DNA of 64,000 nt, from NCBI RefSeq assembly GCF_000018865.1, contig NC_010175.1:868001-932000 (forward strand), read 5' to 3'. The DNA is from Chloroflexus aurantiacus J-10-fl. Lineage in GTDB: Bacteria > Chloroflexota > Chloroflexia > Chloroflexales > Chloroflexaceae. A program made the position numbers and the translations under genes. A model generated the notes under the pieces. The model made no database searches. It saw nothing but the letters and a program-made list of their open reading frames with translations, and was not told where the DNA came from. How positions within the stretch are numbered: position 1 is the stretch's first letter; every line of letters starts with the position of its first letter. Shown here piece by piece: positions 37,539-46,872 of the stretch.

Positions 37539-37991
37539 CTACCCAGCCTGGCCATCGGTCTTATCACGGCGAGCCAGAGTCGTGGCTGCAGCACGGACGC
37601 CGGTAACCAGACTGGAGATGCGGATGATCGGCGAAACCACTCGTTCAGCGACGTAGGTCGTTGTTGTCGTTGCCGTTTGAGCCGAATCACGCACATTGTG
37701 GGCGATGGTGCGAGTGGCATCAAGCGCCTCATTTGCCTTGGCCAGTGCCTCGTCCAATTTCGGTATCACATTGTTACGCGCCAGGCGATTGATCTGTTCA
37801 ACGGCGTAGAGAATAGCGATCAGGATTGCAATTGACAACACTGCGCCGATTAATTGCAACGCCGCCAGGATCACGATGAACACATCACGCCAGGCTGCGC
37901 GGAATCCTTCACCGAGGAAGATTGCTGCGATAATAAACCCGAACAAAACCGCGGTTAGCAGGCCGATACCGATGCCAATCCAACGTAACAC
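37539..37991 (-). CDS. membrane protein with helical tail, unknown function
   Basis: A 150-aa protein with two membrane helices (IGIGLLTAVLFGFIIAAIF and VFIVILAALQLIGAVLSIAILIAILYAV). A long amphipathic helix follows (about 65-125; KLDEALAKANEALDATRTIAHNV), similar in layout to DUF948 proteins. The start is GTG 37991 after GGAGG. Not recognised further. Confidence 0.65.
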   Translation of the reverse strand: MLRWIGIGIGLLTAVLFGFIIAAIFLGEGFRAAWRDVFIVILAALQLIGAVLSIAILIAILYAVEQINRLARNNVIPKLDEALAKANEALDATRTIAHNVRDSAQTATTTTTYVAERVVSPIIRISSLVTGVRAAATTLARRDKTDGQAG

Positions 37992-38051
37992 GGGGCTACC
38001 TCCATACCGGGTCGCACATGATGCGACTGTGAGGGCACTATAGTGCGCTGA

Positions 38052-38080
38052 ATTATATCATAGCCGTAAGCGTGAAACAA
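38052..38080 (-). promoter_or_regulatory. sigma-70 promoter for the 150-aa membrane protein
   Basis: On the minus strand, TTGTTT (38080-38075), a 17-nt spacer and TATAAT (38057-38052). It overlaps the end of the 85-aa gene. Confidence 0.6.
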
Positions 38081-38315
38081 CTATGAGTAGTATCCATGCC
38101 AGTAACGAGGCTTCGAGCATTGGCACTCCGGCTGGTGCCGGTATGTTCAACGGAAATCGCCAGCCAAGCAGGGTGGCGATTAAACAGCCTGCGGCGGCAG
38201 TCGCCCAGAAGATAGGGAGCTGCCGCCACGATCTGCCAAGTAAGACGTGGGCAAGTGCAGCGTGGGTTGTGGTCAGGAGCAACAAGAGGAGGGCTGCCGG
38301 CGATAGAGCACTCAT
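38058..38315 (-). CDS. small membrane protein, coupled to mnmA
   Basis: An 85-aa, very hydrophobic protein with three membrane segments (LSPAALLLLLLTTTHAALAHVLL; LPIFWATAAAGCLIATLLGW; MLEASLLAWILLIVVSRL). It is accepted as real because its ATG overlaps the mnmA stop codon in ATGA. Function unknown. Confidence 0.6.
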   Translation of the reverse strand: MSALSPAALLLLLLTTTHAALAHVLLGRSWRQLPIFWATAAAGCLIATLLGWRFPLNIPAPAGVPMLEASLLAWILLIVVSRLRL

Positions 38316-39391
38316 GCGACCTCCGGGCGCGCAATCCAGCCCCCACCCAACACCTGTTGTCCGCGGTAGAAGACAGCAGCCTGACCGGGACTGACCGCAC
38401 GCTGTGGTCGCTCTAGCTCAACCAGCCAGCGACCGTCGGGTTGTTGCGAGACACGTGCAGGCAGTGGTTCGGCGTGGGCACGCACCTGCACCAGACAGGT
38501 GAATGACTCAGCCGGTGGCGCATCATCAACCCAGCATGCATCGATGACCGTAAAGCGCGCGCGATTGAGGGCTGCCGCTGGGCCGACAATTAACGCATTC
38601 CGGGCCGGGTCAATCGCAACGACATAGCGTGGTTCGCCGCCACCCAGACCCAAACCGCGCCGCTGACCAACCGTGTACAGCGGCAATCCACGGTGTCGCC
38701 CGATTTCCCGTCCTTCGAGATCAACAATTGGGCCGGGCACCAGACTCTCCGGCGATTCGATCCGCAACAGATTGCGGTAATCGCCGTCGGGCACAAAACA
38801 GATATCCTGGCTCTCTTCACGGTCAGCGCTGGGCAGACCACGGGCGGCAGCCATTTCACGTACTTCGCGCTTGGTGTAGGCACCAATCGGAAAGATCAGG
38901 CGCGATAGCTCGGCCTGACCTAACATATGCAGCATATACGACTGATCTTTCTCAAGATCAACCGCCCGCCAGAGCTGATAACGACCATCTTCGCCCTGGA
39001 TGATGCGGGCGTAGTGACCGGTTGCCACCGCATCAAACCCCAATGTCCGCGCCCGGTCAAGTAAAGCACGAAACTTAATCATGCGATTACACTCGACGCA
39101 GGGGTTAGGGGTAAGACCGTGCGTGTAGGCACGGATAAAATAATCGATCACGTGCCGACGGAACTCACGCTGATAGTTAAACACGTAAAAGGGGATGCCT
39201 AGCAACGCACAGACCCGGCGGGCGCTTGCCGCTGCCTCTGCCGCACAGCAGAGACTTTCGCGCAAGCCCTGCTCGTCGTCATCCCACAAGTGCATGGTAA
39301 CGCCGGTCACCTGATGACCGGCCTCAAGTAAGAGTGCTGCGGCCAGTGAACTATCAACACCGCCGCTCATTGCCACTAATACGTTTGCCAT
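38312..39391 (-). CDS. mnmA: tRNA 2-thiouridylase MnmA
   Basis: A 359-aa enzyme that thiolates U34 of tRNA(Lys/Glu/Gln) with sulfur from a persulfide relay. It has the ATP-pyrophosphatase loop AMSGGVDSS (7-15), the catalytic Cys101 in NPCVECNRMIKF, and the second cysteine in SQDICFVPDGDY. Length is normal for the family. The -10 box TATAAT lies only 6 nt before the ATG and no ribosome site fits, so the message is probably leaderless. The small membrane gene downstream is translationally coupled. Confidence 0.95.
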   Translation of the reverse strand: MANVLVAMSGGVDSSLAAALLLEAGHQVTGVTMHLWDDDEQGLRESLCCAAEAAASARRVCALLGIPFYVFNYQREFRRHVIDYFIRAYTHGLTPNPCVECNRMIKFRALLDRARTLGFDAVATGHYARIIQGEDGRYQLWRAVDLEKDQSYMLHMLGQAELSRLIFPIGAYTKREVREMAAARGLPSADREESQDICFVPDGDYRNLLRIESPESLVPGPIVDLEGREIGRHRGLPLYTVGQRRGLGLGGGEPRYVVAIDPARNALIVGPAAALNRARFTVIDACWVDDAPPAESFTCLVQVRAHAEPLPARVSQQPDGRWLVELERPQRAVSPGQAAVFYRGQQVLGGGWIARPEVA

Positions 39392-39501
39392 ATCAGTATT
39401 ATACCTGCTCTAGCGATAGCTGCCGTTTCGATTGTGGTGAAAAGGTATAATAGTGCCACAATCGGGCAAGACTGTTCTGAAATCCGTTCAGTAGCGATAG
39501 T
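39391..39501. promoter_or_regulatory. divergent promoters; inverted repeat around a TATAAT box
   Basis: Minus strand: TATAAT at 39403-39398, 6 nt from the mnmA start. Plus strand: TATAAT at 39446-39451, 50 bp before the hydrolase gene. The plus-strand box is flanked by CGATTGTGG (39429-39437) and CCACAATCG (39456-39464), a 9-bp inverted repeat with an 18-nt gap. This is the placement of a repressor operator. Confidence 0.55.
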
Positions 39502-40323
39502 ATGTCAATCGTCCAAATCATGCAGCACTACCACCACCGGCTTGGGATCAGCTATCTGACTGCCGGTGAGTCTGGCCCGGCCATCGTGTTTCTCCACGGG
39601 TGGGGCGCATTTAAGGAACTCTGGTGGAGCGCCCTTCGCGACCTTGGCCGTGATTACCGCTGTTTTGCCATCGATATGCCCGGTCATGGCGAGAGTCGGA
39701 TTGGACGGGCCGACCAGATTGAGCGGATTGCCGTGTTGATTGCCGATTTTTGCCATGATCTCGGCCTTTCAACCATCATTCTGGTCGGTCATTCGATGGG
39801 GGGCAGCGTTGCCGTCGAGATGACTCTTCACTACCCCCACCTGGTACAGCGCCTGGCTCTTATTGATGCGGCAGTCGACGCCTATCGCATGCCGGCCTAT
39901 ACCCGTATCTATCTGTTGCCACATCTCGGCTGGCCAACCTTTCGCCTGACCCAGGCTATTGGACGTGCGTTTCGACCGCTCGGTCAGCGGATACCGCACG
40001 AGCACGGTGGCGGCTGGATTCGTCCGTGGTTACGACGGGCATCGTACCTCGCCACGTTTGACCCAGAAGGATTGTACCGCATTTTGCGTTCGCTCTTCGC
40101 GACTCGCGCAGACGAACGACTGCAACAGATCCGTGTCCCAACCCTGGTAATGACCGGGCAGTTCGATAGTCTGGCCCCGCCTGCCCACGCTCGCCGTCTG
40201 GCCCAGGTGATACCCGGTGCACGCTATGTCATGATTCCGGTCAGTCTCCACAACCCAATGGACGAACGACCGCGGGCATTCACCCGCGCTCTCCGCGCAT
40301 TTCTCGCCGAGACCGACTCGTAA
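39502..40323 (+). CDS. alpha/beta hydrolase
   Basis: A 273-aa alpha/beta-hydrolase-fold enzyme with oxyanion motif HGWG (32-35), nucleophile Ser98 (GHSMGG), likely acid Asp222 (GQFDSLAPP) and His250 (SLHNPMDERP). The lid (about 130-185) is rich in Arg and aromatic residues. The substrate is unknown; relatives include esterases, lactonases and C-C hydrolases. No signal peptide. No good ribosome site precedes ATG 39502. It ends 10 bp before the left end of a MITE, beyond which another alpha/beta hydrolase gene lies. Confidence 0.8.
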   Translation: MSIVQIMQHYHHRLGISYLTAGESGPAIVFLHGWGAFKELWWSALRDLGRDYRCFAIDMPGHGESRIGRADQIERIAVLIADFCHDLGLSTIILVGHSMGGSVAVEMTLHYPHLVQRLALIDAAVDAYRMPAYTRIYLLPHLGWPTFRLTQAIGRAFRPLGQRIPHEHGGGWIRPWLRRASYLATFDPEGLYRILRSLFATRADERLQQIRVPTLVMTGQFDSLAPPAHARRLAQVIPGARYVMIPVSLHNPMDERPRAFTRALRAFLAETDS

Positions 40324-40332
40324 GCGGCAAGA

Positions 40333-40647
40333 TAATCCAAGTTGCCACCTTACGTCACTACAGCGGTGCGGGTCGTTGAGCGCGACGGGGGAGGGTGGAA
40401 CACGGATGGACGCGGGTGAGGCGGATGCACGCGGATAGCACCCAAGGTGTCACCTTATATCACCACAAAGACACGGCGGATGGGCATACCAGATGTGCGT
40501 GACGTCGTGCGTCTACGGAACTGGCTGCTACCCAAACGATTCGTACAGTTTAGTTACGCTGCACAATGTTGTACGCAGCGTCGTGCTGTTCATCATCGCA
40601 GGTAGTCTTTCGTGGCCTGCTCATAGCGTAGGTGGCAACTTGGGTTA
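40333..40647. mobile_element. MITE-like element, family A, 315 bp (copy 1)
   Basis: The ends TAATCCAAGTTGCCACCTTA (40333-40352) and TAGGTGGCAACTTGGGTTA (40629-40647) form an imperfect terminal inverted repeat. The whole element reappears inverted at 53460-53781, with long matches such as ATACCAGATGTG, ACTGGCTGC and CGTGGCCTGCTCA. It has no coding capacity and begins and ends with TA. It lies between two same-strand hydrolase genes. Confidence 0.8.
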
Positions 40648-40665
40648 AGATATGTCAGTTTCGCG

Positions 40666-41475
40666 ATGGTGCATTCAGAAAGTTATACTGTGATGAACCT
40701 TGAACCCTACCGCAAAGAGATCCAGCTTACCGGCACAGCACCGGTGCGATTGAACGTCGTGGACATCGGGCCACTCAATGGTGAATGCCAGGGTACCATT
40801 GTCTGTATTCATGGCTGTGCCGGTAATCTCGAACAGTGGATACACCAGATCAGCCATTTAGCCGGTCGTTATCGCGTCATTGCCCCAGATTTACGCGGCC
40901 ATGGTCGCTCTGAAGTCGTCAATTCGGCGTACTCACTCGAAGAGTTTTTGTGGGACATGACGCAGTTGATAACCCGCTTGCAAGTTGAGGAGCCATTTAT
41001 CCTGATGGCACACTCGTTCGGTGGGCCAATCGCCATCACCTTTGCCGCCAGCCAGCCTCATCGCGTCAGCCGGCTGATTCTGATTGCAACCGGGCCAGAA
41101 ATGCATCTGCATCCGCTCCACGAGCGAATCGTCAAGTTGCCGATCTCGCTGGCAATGCTGGAGAGGTTGCGGCCCATTTTGATGCCGAAAACCTATGCGC
41201 CGGTGAAGGTTATCCAGCGGGTACTGGCCGGCACGCTGTTCCGCTGGAACGGGCGAACCGTCTTGCCCCAGGTGCAGACACCGACGCTGATTATCGCCGG
41301 ACAGTGGGATTTTATCGCCCCGGTGGCCCAGGCCCGCGAGAGTCAACAATTAATGCCGAACGCCCGGCTTGAAATCGTGCGCTATACTCGCCATCTCCCC
41401 CATCTCGAACGTCCCGATGCGGTTAATCGTCTGATCGACCGTTTTCTGGAAGGGCCACGGAGCTGGCGTGATTAG
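40666..41475 (+). CDS. alpha/beta hydrolase
   Basis: A 269-aa alpha/beta hydrolase with oxyanion motif HGCAGN (49-54), nucleophile Ser117 (AHSFGG), likely acid Asp in AGQWDFIAPV and His in RHLPHLERP. It is similar in length and layout to the hydrolase on the other side of the MITE but only distantly alike, so not a recent duplicate. The start is uncertain: ATG 40666 is 19 bp from the MITE end and ATG 40693 is also in frame; neither has a clear ribosome site. The element may have displaced the original promoter. Confidence 0.78.
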   Translation: MVHSESYTVMNLEPYRKEIQLTGTAPVRLNVVDIGPLNGECQGTIVCIHGCAGNLEQWIHQISHLAGRYRVIAPDLRGHGRSEVVNSAYSLEEFLWDMTQLITRLQVEEPFILMAHSFGGPIAITFAASQPHRVSRLILIATGPEMHLHPLHERIVKLPISLAMLERLRPILMPKTYAPVKVIQRVLAGTLFRWNGRTVLPQVQTPTLIIAGQWDFIAPVAQARESQQLMPNARLEIVRYTRHLPHLERPDAVNRLIDRFLEGPRSWRD

Positions 41476-41634
41476 GCGTTCGCTCATTCATCACATGGGC
41501 GCTGGCAGTGAAGGTGTCATAGCAAATCTTGAGTTACACCGTACATCACTAAATTGCTATTGACACCAGCAGAGTCACGGCTGATAATCGAAACTGCCAG
41601 GTCTTCCCTCACCAGCATTGTAAGGGATAGTTGC

Positions 41635-43326
41635 ATGACCGATCTCTTTACCAGTCGTCCATGGCTTCGCCATTACGATCCGGGTGTGCCGGCAACGCTT
41701 GACCTGAAACCAGAGCCGTTGCCGGTGCTGTTGCAACAGGCCGCCGAGCGCTTTGCAGACGCCACTGCCATCGCCTTTTACGGTCGCACGCTCAGCTACG
41801 CCCGACTATGGGCAGAGACCAACCGGTTTGCCCGTGGCCTGCTCGGTACCGGCTTTCAACCGGGCGAGCGGGTGGTCATCCTGTTACCCAATATTCCCCA
41901 GTCCGTCATTGCCTACTTCGGCGTCCTGCTTGCCGGGGGGATTGTGGTTCTGGCTAATCCGATCTTTGACGCCGAAGGCTTTGCCCACGAGGTGCGTGAC
42001 TCGGGGGCGACAACAGTGATTGCGCTCAGTATGTTTCATCGGCTGGTTGAGCAGGTGCGGGCTGAACTACACTTTCCTCGGCTGATCTACACCAATCTGA
42101 AGGAATATCTGCCATCGAGCCAGCGTCTGCTCTTTACCCTGCTGCGTCAGGAGCAGGAAGGCCACCGGGTTCCCGATGCTCAGGCAAGCCAGGCGCTCTG
42201 GTTTCAACATCTGGTGGCTGCCGGTCAGGACGGCGAGTTGCCCACGCTCGACGCCGGCGATCCGGCTGTTATTCTGTATACCAGTGGCACAACCGGCGCC
42301 GCCAAGGGTGTGTTGCACCGCCACGCCAGCCTGTACATCAATGCGTATCAGACACGAATGTGGTACGCCGATGCCGAAGAGGGCAACGAGCGGGTGTTGT
42401 GCGTCATACCCTTCTCGCACGCTTACGGCATGACTGCCTGTATGAATGTTGGGATCGCGCTGGGCGCAACCCTGATCCTGCTCCCAACTTTCGAGACGCA
42501 CAACGTGCTGCATACCATCCGCCGTGAACGACCAACGATCTTTCCCGGCGTCCCCCCGATGTACGCGGCGCTCAACGAAGTGCGCGAGGTGCGCAAATAC
42601 GGCCTCTCGTCACTCAAGAGTTGTCTGAGCGGTGCCGCACCCCTACCGGTAGAGGTGCAGGAAGGCTTCGAGCGCATCACCCGTAGCCGCCTGGTTGAAG
42701 GGTATGGTCTGACTGAAGCGGGGCCGGTTACCCACGCCAATCCGTTGCGCGGCGCACGACGTGCCGGCACTATCGGCCTGCCAATCCCCGACACCGAAGC
42801 GCGGATCGTCGATCTGGAAACCGGTCAAGACCTGCCGCCGGGCGCAATCGGTGAACTGCTGATACGTGGCCCGCAGCTTATGGCCGGTTACTGGAACAAC
42901 CCGGAAGCAACTGCCGAAGCGCTCACGGCTGATGGCTGGTTGCGCACCGGCGACATTGCCCGGATGTTGCCTGACGGCTACTTTCAGATTATCGAGCGCA
43001 AGAAGGAGATGATCATCGCCGGCAACTACAATATCTACCCTCGCGATCTCGAAGAGGCGCTGTACGAACATCCGACGGTGATCGATGCCGCAGTCGTTGG
43101 GGTGCCGCTGCCCAATGGCAAGACAGAAGTGCGCGTCTTCGCCGTCACCCGACCCGGTGAACGGGTTAGCGAAGCTGAGGTGCTGGCATTTCTCCGCGAG
43201 CGCGTCAATCTGCCGGTTGTTCCCGACAAAATTGAGTTTCGCGAAGCACTACCGCGGAGCTTCATTGGTAAATTGCTGCGCCGCCGGTTAGTTGAAGAGT
43301 TGCTTTCACGCGAACAACGGTCATAA
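41635..43326 (+). CDS. AMP-forming acyl-CoA synthetase
   Basis: A 563-aa adenylate-forming enzyme that activates a carboxylic acid, most likely a medium- or long-chain fatty acid, to its CoA thioester via an acyl-AMP. The P-loop YTSGTTGAAKG is at 215-225, followed by the A5 motif EGYGLTEAGP, the A7 TGDIARMLPDGYFQI and the C-terminal lysine motif FIGKLLRR. The ATG at 41635 is chosen because AAGGGAT precedes it and family alignment begins there; an in-frame extension to 41554 is unlikely. It is followed by a hairpin at 43339-43369. Confidence 0.88.
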   Translation: MTDLFTSRPWLRHYDPGVPATLDLKPEPLPVLLQQAAERFADATAIAFYGRTLSYARLWAETNRFARGLLGTGFQPGERVVILLPNIPQSVIAYFGVLLAGGIVVLANPIFDAEGFAHEVRDSGATTVIALSMFHRLVEQVRAELHFPRLIYTNLKEYLPSSQRLLFTLLRQEQEGHRVPDAQASQALWFQHLVAAGQDGELPTLDAGDPAVILYTSGTTGAAKGVLHRHASLYINAYQTRMWYADAEEGNERVLCVIPFSHAYGMTACMNVGIALGATLILLPTFETHNVLHTIRRERPTIFPGVPPMYAALNEVREVRKYGLSSLKSCLSGAAPLPVEVQEGFERITRSRLVEGYGLTEAGPVTHANPLRGARRAGTIGLPIPDTEARIVDLETGQDLPPGAIGELLIRGPQLMAGYWNNPEATAEALTADGWLRTGDIARMLPDGYFQIIERKKEMIIAGNYNIYPRDLEEALYEHPTVIDAAVVGVPLPNGKTEVRVFAVTRPGERVSEAEVLAFLRERVNLPVVPDKIEFREALPRSFIGKLLRRRLVEELLSREQRS

Positions 43327-43338
43327 CCCAACAGACAC

Positions 43339-43369
43339 GGGTAGGCCAGGGTCATACCGGCGCCTACCC
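43339..43369 (+). terminator. hairpin after the acyl-CoA ligase
   Basis: GGGTAGGC (43339-43346) and GCCTACCC (43362-43369) pair 12 bp past the stop codon. There is no U tract. Confidence 0.5.
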
Positions 43370-43613
43370 CACCCACTCAGGTGACGCTTGCTGGCAGGAC
43401 TGATCGCTTTGTACAGGCCGAAGCCGGTGCTCACAGATAGCCGTTCCTGTCAGAGCCGATAGCGCATTACTGCTGAACTCACATGGATACTTCTACGTCC
43501 AACCACACCTTCCCGCTACTCGCCATCTCCCATAAGCAGGTTCTCTTGCAACCTCTGCACGATGTATCTCGTATCGAATACTGCAAGCTGATCGTAGCGA
43601 ACAGGAGTGAATC

Positions 43614-45128
43614 ATGAATAGGGTCCAACGAAGCGTTACGGCAGTAAAGCAATTGTTAGAGAGTGGTGAACTCGATCAATTGCAAATCAAGGCCAGCGAC
43701 TTCATTTCGCAGCGTTCAGGCAACGAAAGCGGAGCAACCCGGATCGAGCAGATGAGTGTTCTGCTCGATGAGGCGGCTGAGTTGCTGAACCGTAATCTGC
43801 AACAGCGCGATTCAGGCGGGCAGGTCGCCAACGTTATTTCACCGGTAGTGATCCCCCGTGATCCGCGTTCGGTGCTCTGGATCGCAGTCACCGCTATCCT
43901 GGTAGTGATCGGCCTAATCGGTTGGCTCTTCAGTCTGCTGATCGATACCGTCTCCTTGGGCTTCACCAACCTGAGCCTTGTTTTGTTCGGGCCGCACTAC
44001 TGGCTGTTGGTCATCGGCTATGTAGCCTACAGTCTCTGGCGTAACACCTTCATTATGGTGCCCGACGGCTGCCAGGCACTGATCACCCGCTTTGGCAGGC
44101 TGGAGGAGATCGCACCGGCAGGACGCAAAGTGTTGCTCGATCCGTGGAAGCGCGTGAGTTACATCGTCAATGTGACGCGCGAATATCCGTACAACGCGCC
44201 GATCCGGGAAGCACCAACCGCTTCGCGGGTTAATGCCTCGGTCGATCTCTTCTTGCAATTCAAGATCGAAGACCCGGCAGCGTTCATCTTTACCCTGGGT
44301 GGCGCAAAAGGCTTTCAAGAGAAGCTCCAGAATGCGGTTAGCGAAGTGACGCGCGCTCTGATCTATGAGCAGCGCGCTGAAGCCATCTACGATCTGGTAG
44401 GCGAGAGTACGCAGAGTCTGCTTGACACGCTGAACCAGCAATTTCTGCCAGCGGTACGCTTTGTCAACGCCAACATCACCCACGCCGAGCCGTCGAGTCA
44501 GGAGTACCGGATCGATCTCGCCAAACCGGAGATGATCCGGGTCGCGAAAGAGGCGTACACCTACGAATACGAACTGGCTCTGCGTAAGGAGCAAGATGAA
44601 GGTGATCTGAACCGGGAACTGGCCGGCCTGCGCGAGCAGTTGTCGGCTATTCAAGCCGAAATTGCCACCTACCAGGCCCAGATCGATATTGCCCGCGAGA
44701 AAGAGACGTACCGCGCTAATGCGTATGCCAGCCAGTTGCTGAGCGAAGCCGAGAGTACTGCCCGGGCCAACGCTGCCCTGCTGGAAGCGCAGGCGCTCGA
44801 TATTCGGGCAGTCGGTGCCGCACGTTATCCCGAAATTCTGCAATACCGGTACCAGCAAGATATTCTCGACCGCCTGGAAGCAGTGGCCGATCATCTGCCG
44901 CAGATCGTGCAGGTCGGTGGTGGTGAAGAGGCAGCTATCGACTATCTGGCCCTGGCGCAACGGATGCTGGGCATCACCGATACCCAGCTCTATTCGCCCG
45001 AAGATGTCGCTGCCATCCGTAGCCGTATGCAAGAGATTCGCCAGCGCATCCTGGCCCGATCTGAACAGATCGCCCAAGTCGTCACCACTGAGACCGAACA
45101 GCGCAGCGAGAAAGGAGAACCGCGGTGA
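43614..45128 (+). CDS. SPFH/band-7 membrane protein (first of pair)
   Basis: A 504-aa protein. A helical N-terminus (1-75) is followed by VVIPRDPR and two membrane segments (about 88-140), an SPFH/prohibitin domain (about 142-320; FIMVPDGCQALITRFGRLEEI), a coiled-coil rich in Glu/Ala/Gln (about 325-410) and a C-terminal helical tail. SPFH proteins form ring-like membrane scaffolds that organise lipid domains or regulate membrane proteases. GGAG, 6 nt before ATG 43614, supports the start. Its stop codon overlaps the GTG start of a shorter paralogue, so the two are made together and may form a hetero-oligomer. Confidence 0.85.
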   Translation: MNRVQRSVTAVKQLLESGELDQLQIKASDFISQRSGNESGATRIEQMSVLLDEAAELLNRNLQQRDSGGQVANVISPVVIPRDPRSVLWIAVTAILVVIGLIGWLFSLLIDTVSLGFTNLSLVLFGPHYWLLVIGYVAYSLWRNTFIMVPDGCQALITRFGRLEEIAPAGRKVLLDPWKRVSYIVNVTREYPYNAPIREAPTASRVNASVDLFLQFKIEDPAAFIFTLGGAKGFQEKLQNAVSEVTRALIYEQRAEAIYDLVGESTQSLLDTLNQQFLPAVRFVNANITHAEPSSQEYRIDLAKPEMIRVAKEAYTYEYELALRKEQDEGDLNRELAGLREQLSAIQAEIATYQAQIDIAREKETYRANAYASQLLSEAESTARANAALLEAQALDIRAVGAARYPEILQYRYQQDILDRLEAVADHLPQIVQVGGGEEAAIDYLALAQRMLGITDTQLYSPEDVAAIRSRMQEIRQRILARSEQIAQVVTTETEQRSEKGEPR

Positions 45129-46360
45129 GTGAGCCACGACGTGAATTTTCGCGTATCCGCGAGGCAGTAGCGACCTGGAACCGCATCCGGCAACTCCTTC
45201 GCTCCGGTGAAGAGGGGCAACTGGTGCCGGTGGTGATTCCCAGAGATCGCCGACGGGCACGCTGGCTTTTGCCACTGGCCATCGGGTTGTATCTGATCGG
45301 TGTCGCCGTCTTCAGTGGGGGAGTCTTCGGCGGTCTGGCGCTCTTCCTGGCGCTGATCTTCTTTATCTGGGCCGGGTTGTCGTTTGTACTCGGTGCGATT
45401 ATCGAGATCGAACAGGGCACAACCGGTATTCTGTCGCGCTGGGGACAGATTGTCGGTACACTGTCACCGGGTCGTCATTACCTTTGGTGGCCGTGGGAGA
45501 AGGTCGAGGCCGTGGTTGACACCAGCACCGAGATTCCGTACACCGCACCGGTGATGGCGGCGCCAACCCGCGAAAATGTGCCGTTGAAGTCCATCGAATT
45601 CTTCTTGAAGTTCCGGATCGAAGACCCCGTCGCCTTTGTGCGCCGCCTGGGAGCCAGTAACTTCGATCTGGTGCTGAGCAGTGCGGTGCAGGACGCCATT
45701 CGGCAGCGGGCACGCCGGGTTGAAACCGAACGCGCCTACGATCTGCGTGGCAGCGATGTCGGTGATATGCAAGAGCTACTCAACCGCCAACTGGCCCGCT
45801 ACGGTGTCCGCATTACCGGTGCCAACATTCCTGATGTGCAATTGCCCGATCAGTATCAGCAGCACCTGGCGACCCGCGAGCGTGTCGCGAAAGAGTTGCA
45901 AGCCTACGCACGTGAATGGGAACTGATCAAAAAGCAACGGATCGACGGTCTGCTACTTGAGATTGAGCGTGCCAGGAAGGTGCGCGACGCCAAACTGGTC
46001 GAGGTACGGGCAGCGATCAATAAAGCCCGTGAAGACGTGGCGCGTATGCTGCAAGAGAAAGAGGCCGAAGCGCAGCGCGTGCGTTGGGAGATCGAAGCGC
46101 GTGGCCGGGCAACTCTACGCCAGGCCGAAAATGAGGCGCGCGGTCTGGAGTATCTTGGTCAGGCGTACCAGGACAATCGGGCTGTGCTGCAATATGAATT
46201 GGCCCGGCGCCGGCTTCAGGTGGCCGAAACACTGATGAAACGCGCCCCACGCCCGATTGTCATCCAGAGCGACGGCGGCGATGCTTCGGCATTAACTACG
46301 CTGCTAACGGCGCAGTTGTTGCCGAAATTGACCGGTAATGGGGATGGGATGGGGAAGTAG
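45125..46360 (+). CDS. SPFH/band-7 membrane protein (second of pair)
   Basis: A 411-aa paralogue of the preceding gene, starting with GTG in a GTGA overlap. It repeats the VVIPRDRR box (about 37-44), two membrane segments (about 48-95), an SPFH domain (about 97-270; EIEQGTTGILSRWGQIVG) and a long coiled coil (about 260-370; LLEIERARKVRDAKLVEV). The C-terminus is short. Shared order of motifs suggests gene duplication within the operon. The shared PRD-R box next to the membrane is a distinctive family trait. Confidence 0.85.
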   Translation: MSEPRREFSRIREAVATWNRIRQLLRSGEEGQLVPVVIPRDRRRARWLLPLAIGLYLIGVAVFSGGVFGGLALFLALIFFIWAGLSFVLGAIIEIEQGTTGILSRWGQIVGTLSPGRHYLWWPWEKVEAVVDTSTEIPYTAPVMAAPTRENVPLKSIEFFLKFRIEDPVAFVRRLGASNFDLVLSSAVQDAIRQRARRVETERAYDLRGSDVGDMQELLNRQLARYGVRITGANIPDVQLPDQYQQHLATRERVAKELQAYAREWELIKKQRIDGLLLEIERARKVRDAKLVEVRAAINKAREDVARMLQEKEAEAQRVRWEIEARGRATLRQAENEARGLEYLGQAYQDNRAVLQYELARRRLQVAETLMKRAPRPIVIQSDGGDASALTTLLTAQLLPKLTGNGDGMGK

Positions 46361-46872
46361 GAGGTAGAAAATAGGAAATAGGGAATGTTAGGGAGGGGAA
46401 GGGAGGTTAATCCCTTTCTCTCTATGTTTTTAGGGGTGGACAGAACACGTGATTGCAGGCGAGGGGTGTCAAATCCGGGTTGCTGAAGTTATTGCTCGTG
46501 ATCACACCCTCACGCCAGCAGTGACCTGATCACGGACACGGAGAACGGCGCTTCCGCTGCGCACGCAGTGGGATCAAACGCCGTAGCTACGGTTTCCCGA
46601 CCGGATTGCCTGTGTCGCGTCGTTTACAGTGCAGCAGCCACGCTATCGCATCAGCCAGGCTCGTGATCAGGGGCAGATGCAGCGGTTTCCCTGATCCACA
46701 TACTCACGTTCCCGGAGGAGCCGTTTTGAGATATTCCCATCGCTGATCACCCTATCAAATTGGGCAGGTAGGGGCGGGTTCAGCCCCCACAGACGGTGCA
46801 TGTACCTGTTCACATTGCCATGCGATGAGGTTCAAACATTGTATTTTTCAGATTCCACCCCTTCCAACACTG
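46361..46872. other. intergenic region (512 bp)
   Basis: No gene is supported. It begins with an AGGAGGTAGAAAATAGG/AAATAGGGAA near-repeat right after the SPFH gene. At 46766-46789 it contains a truncated member of the GTAGGGGCGGGTT palindrome family. It ends in the promoter of the HTH/ImmA gene. Confidence 0.4.

Noticed and set aside
43914-45275. A 453-aa minus-strand open frame
   Set aside because: It is fully antisense to the two SPFH genes, which have clear domains and ribosome sites.
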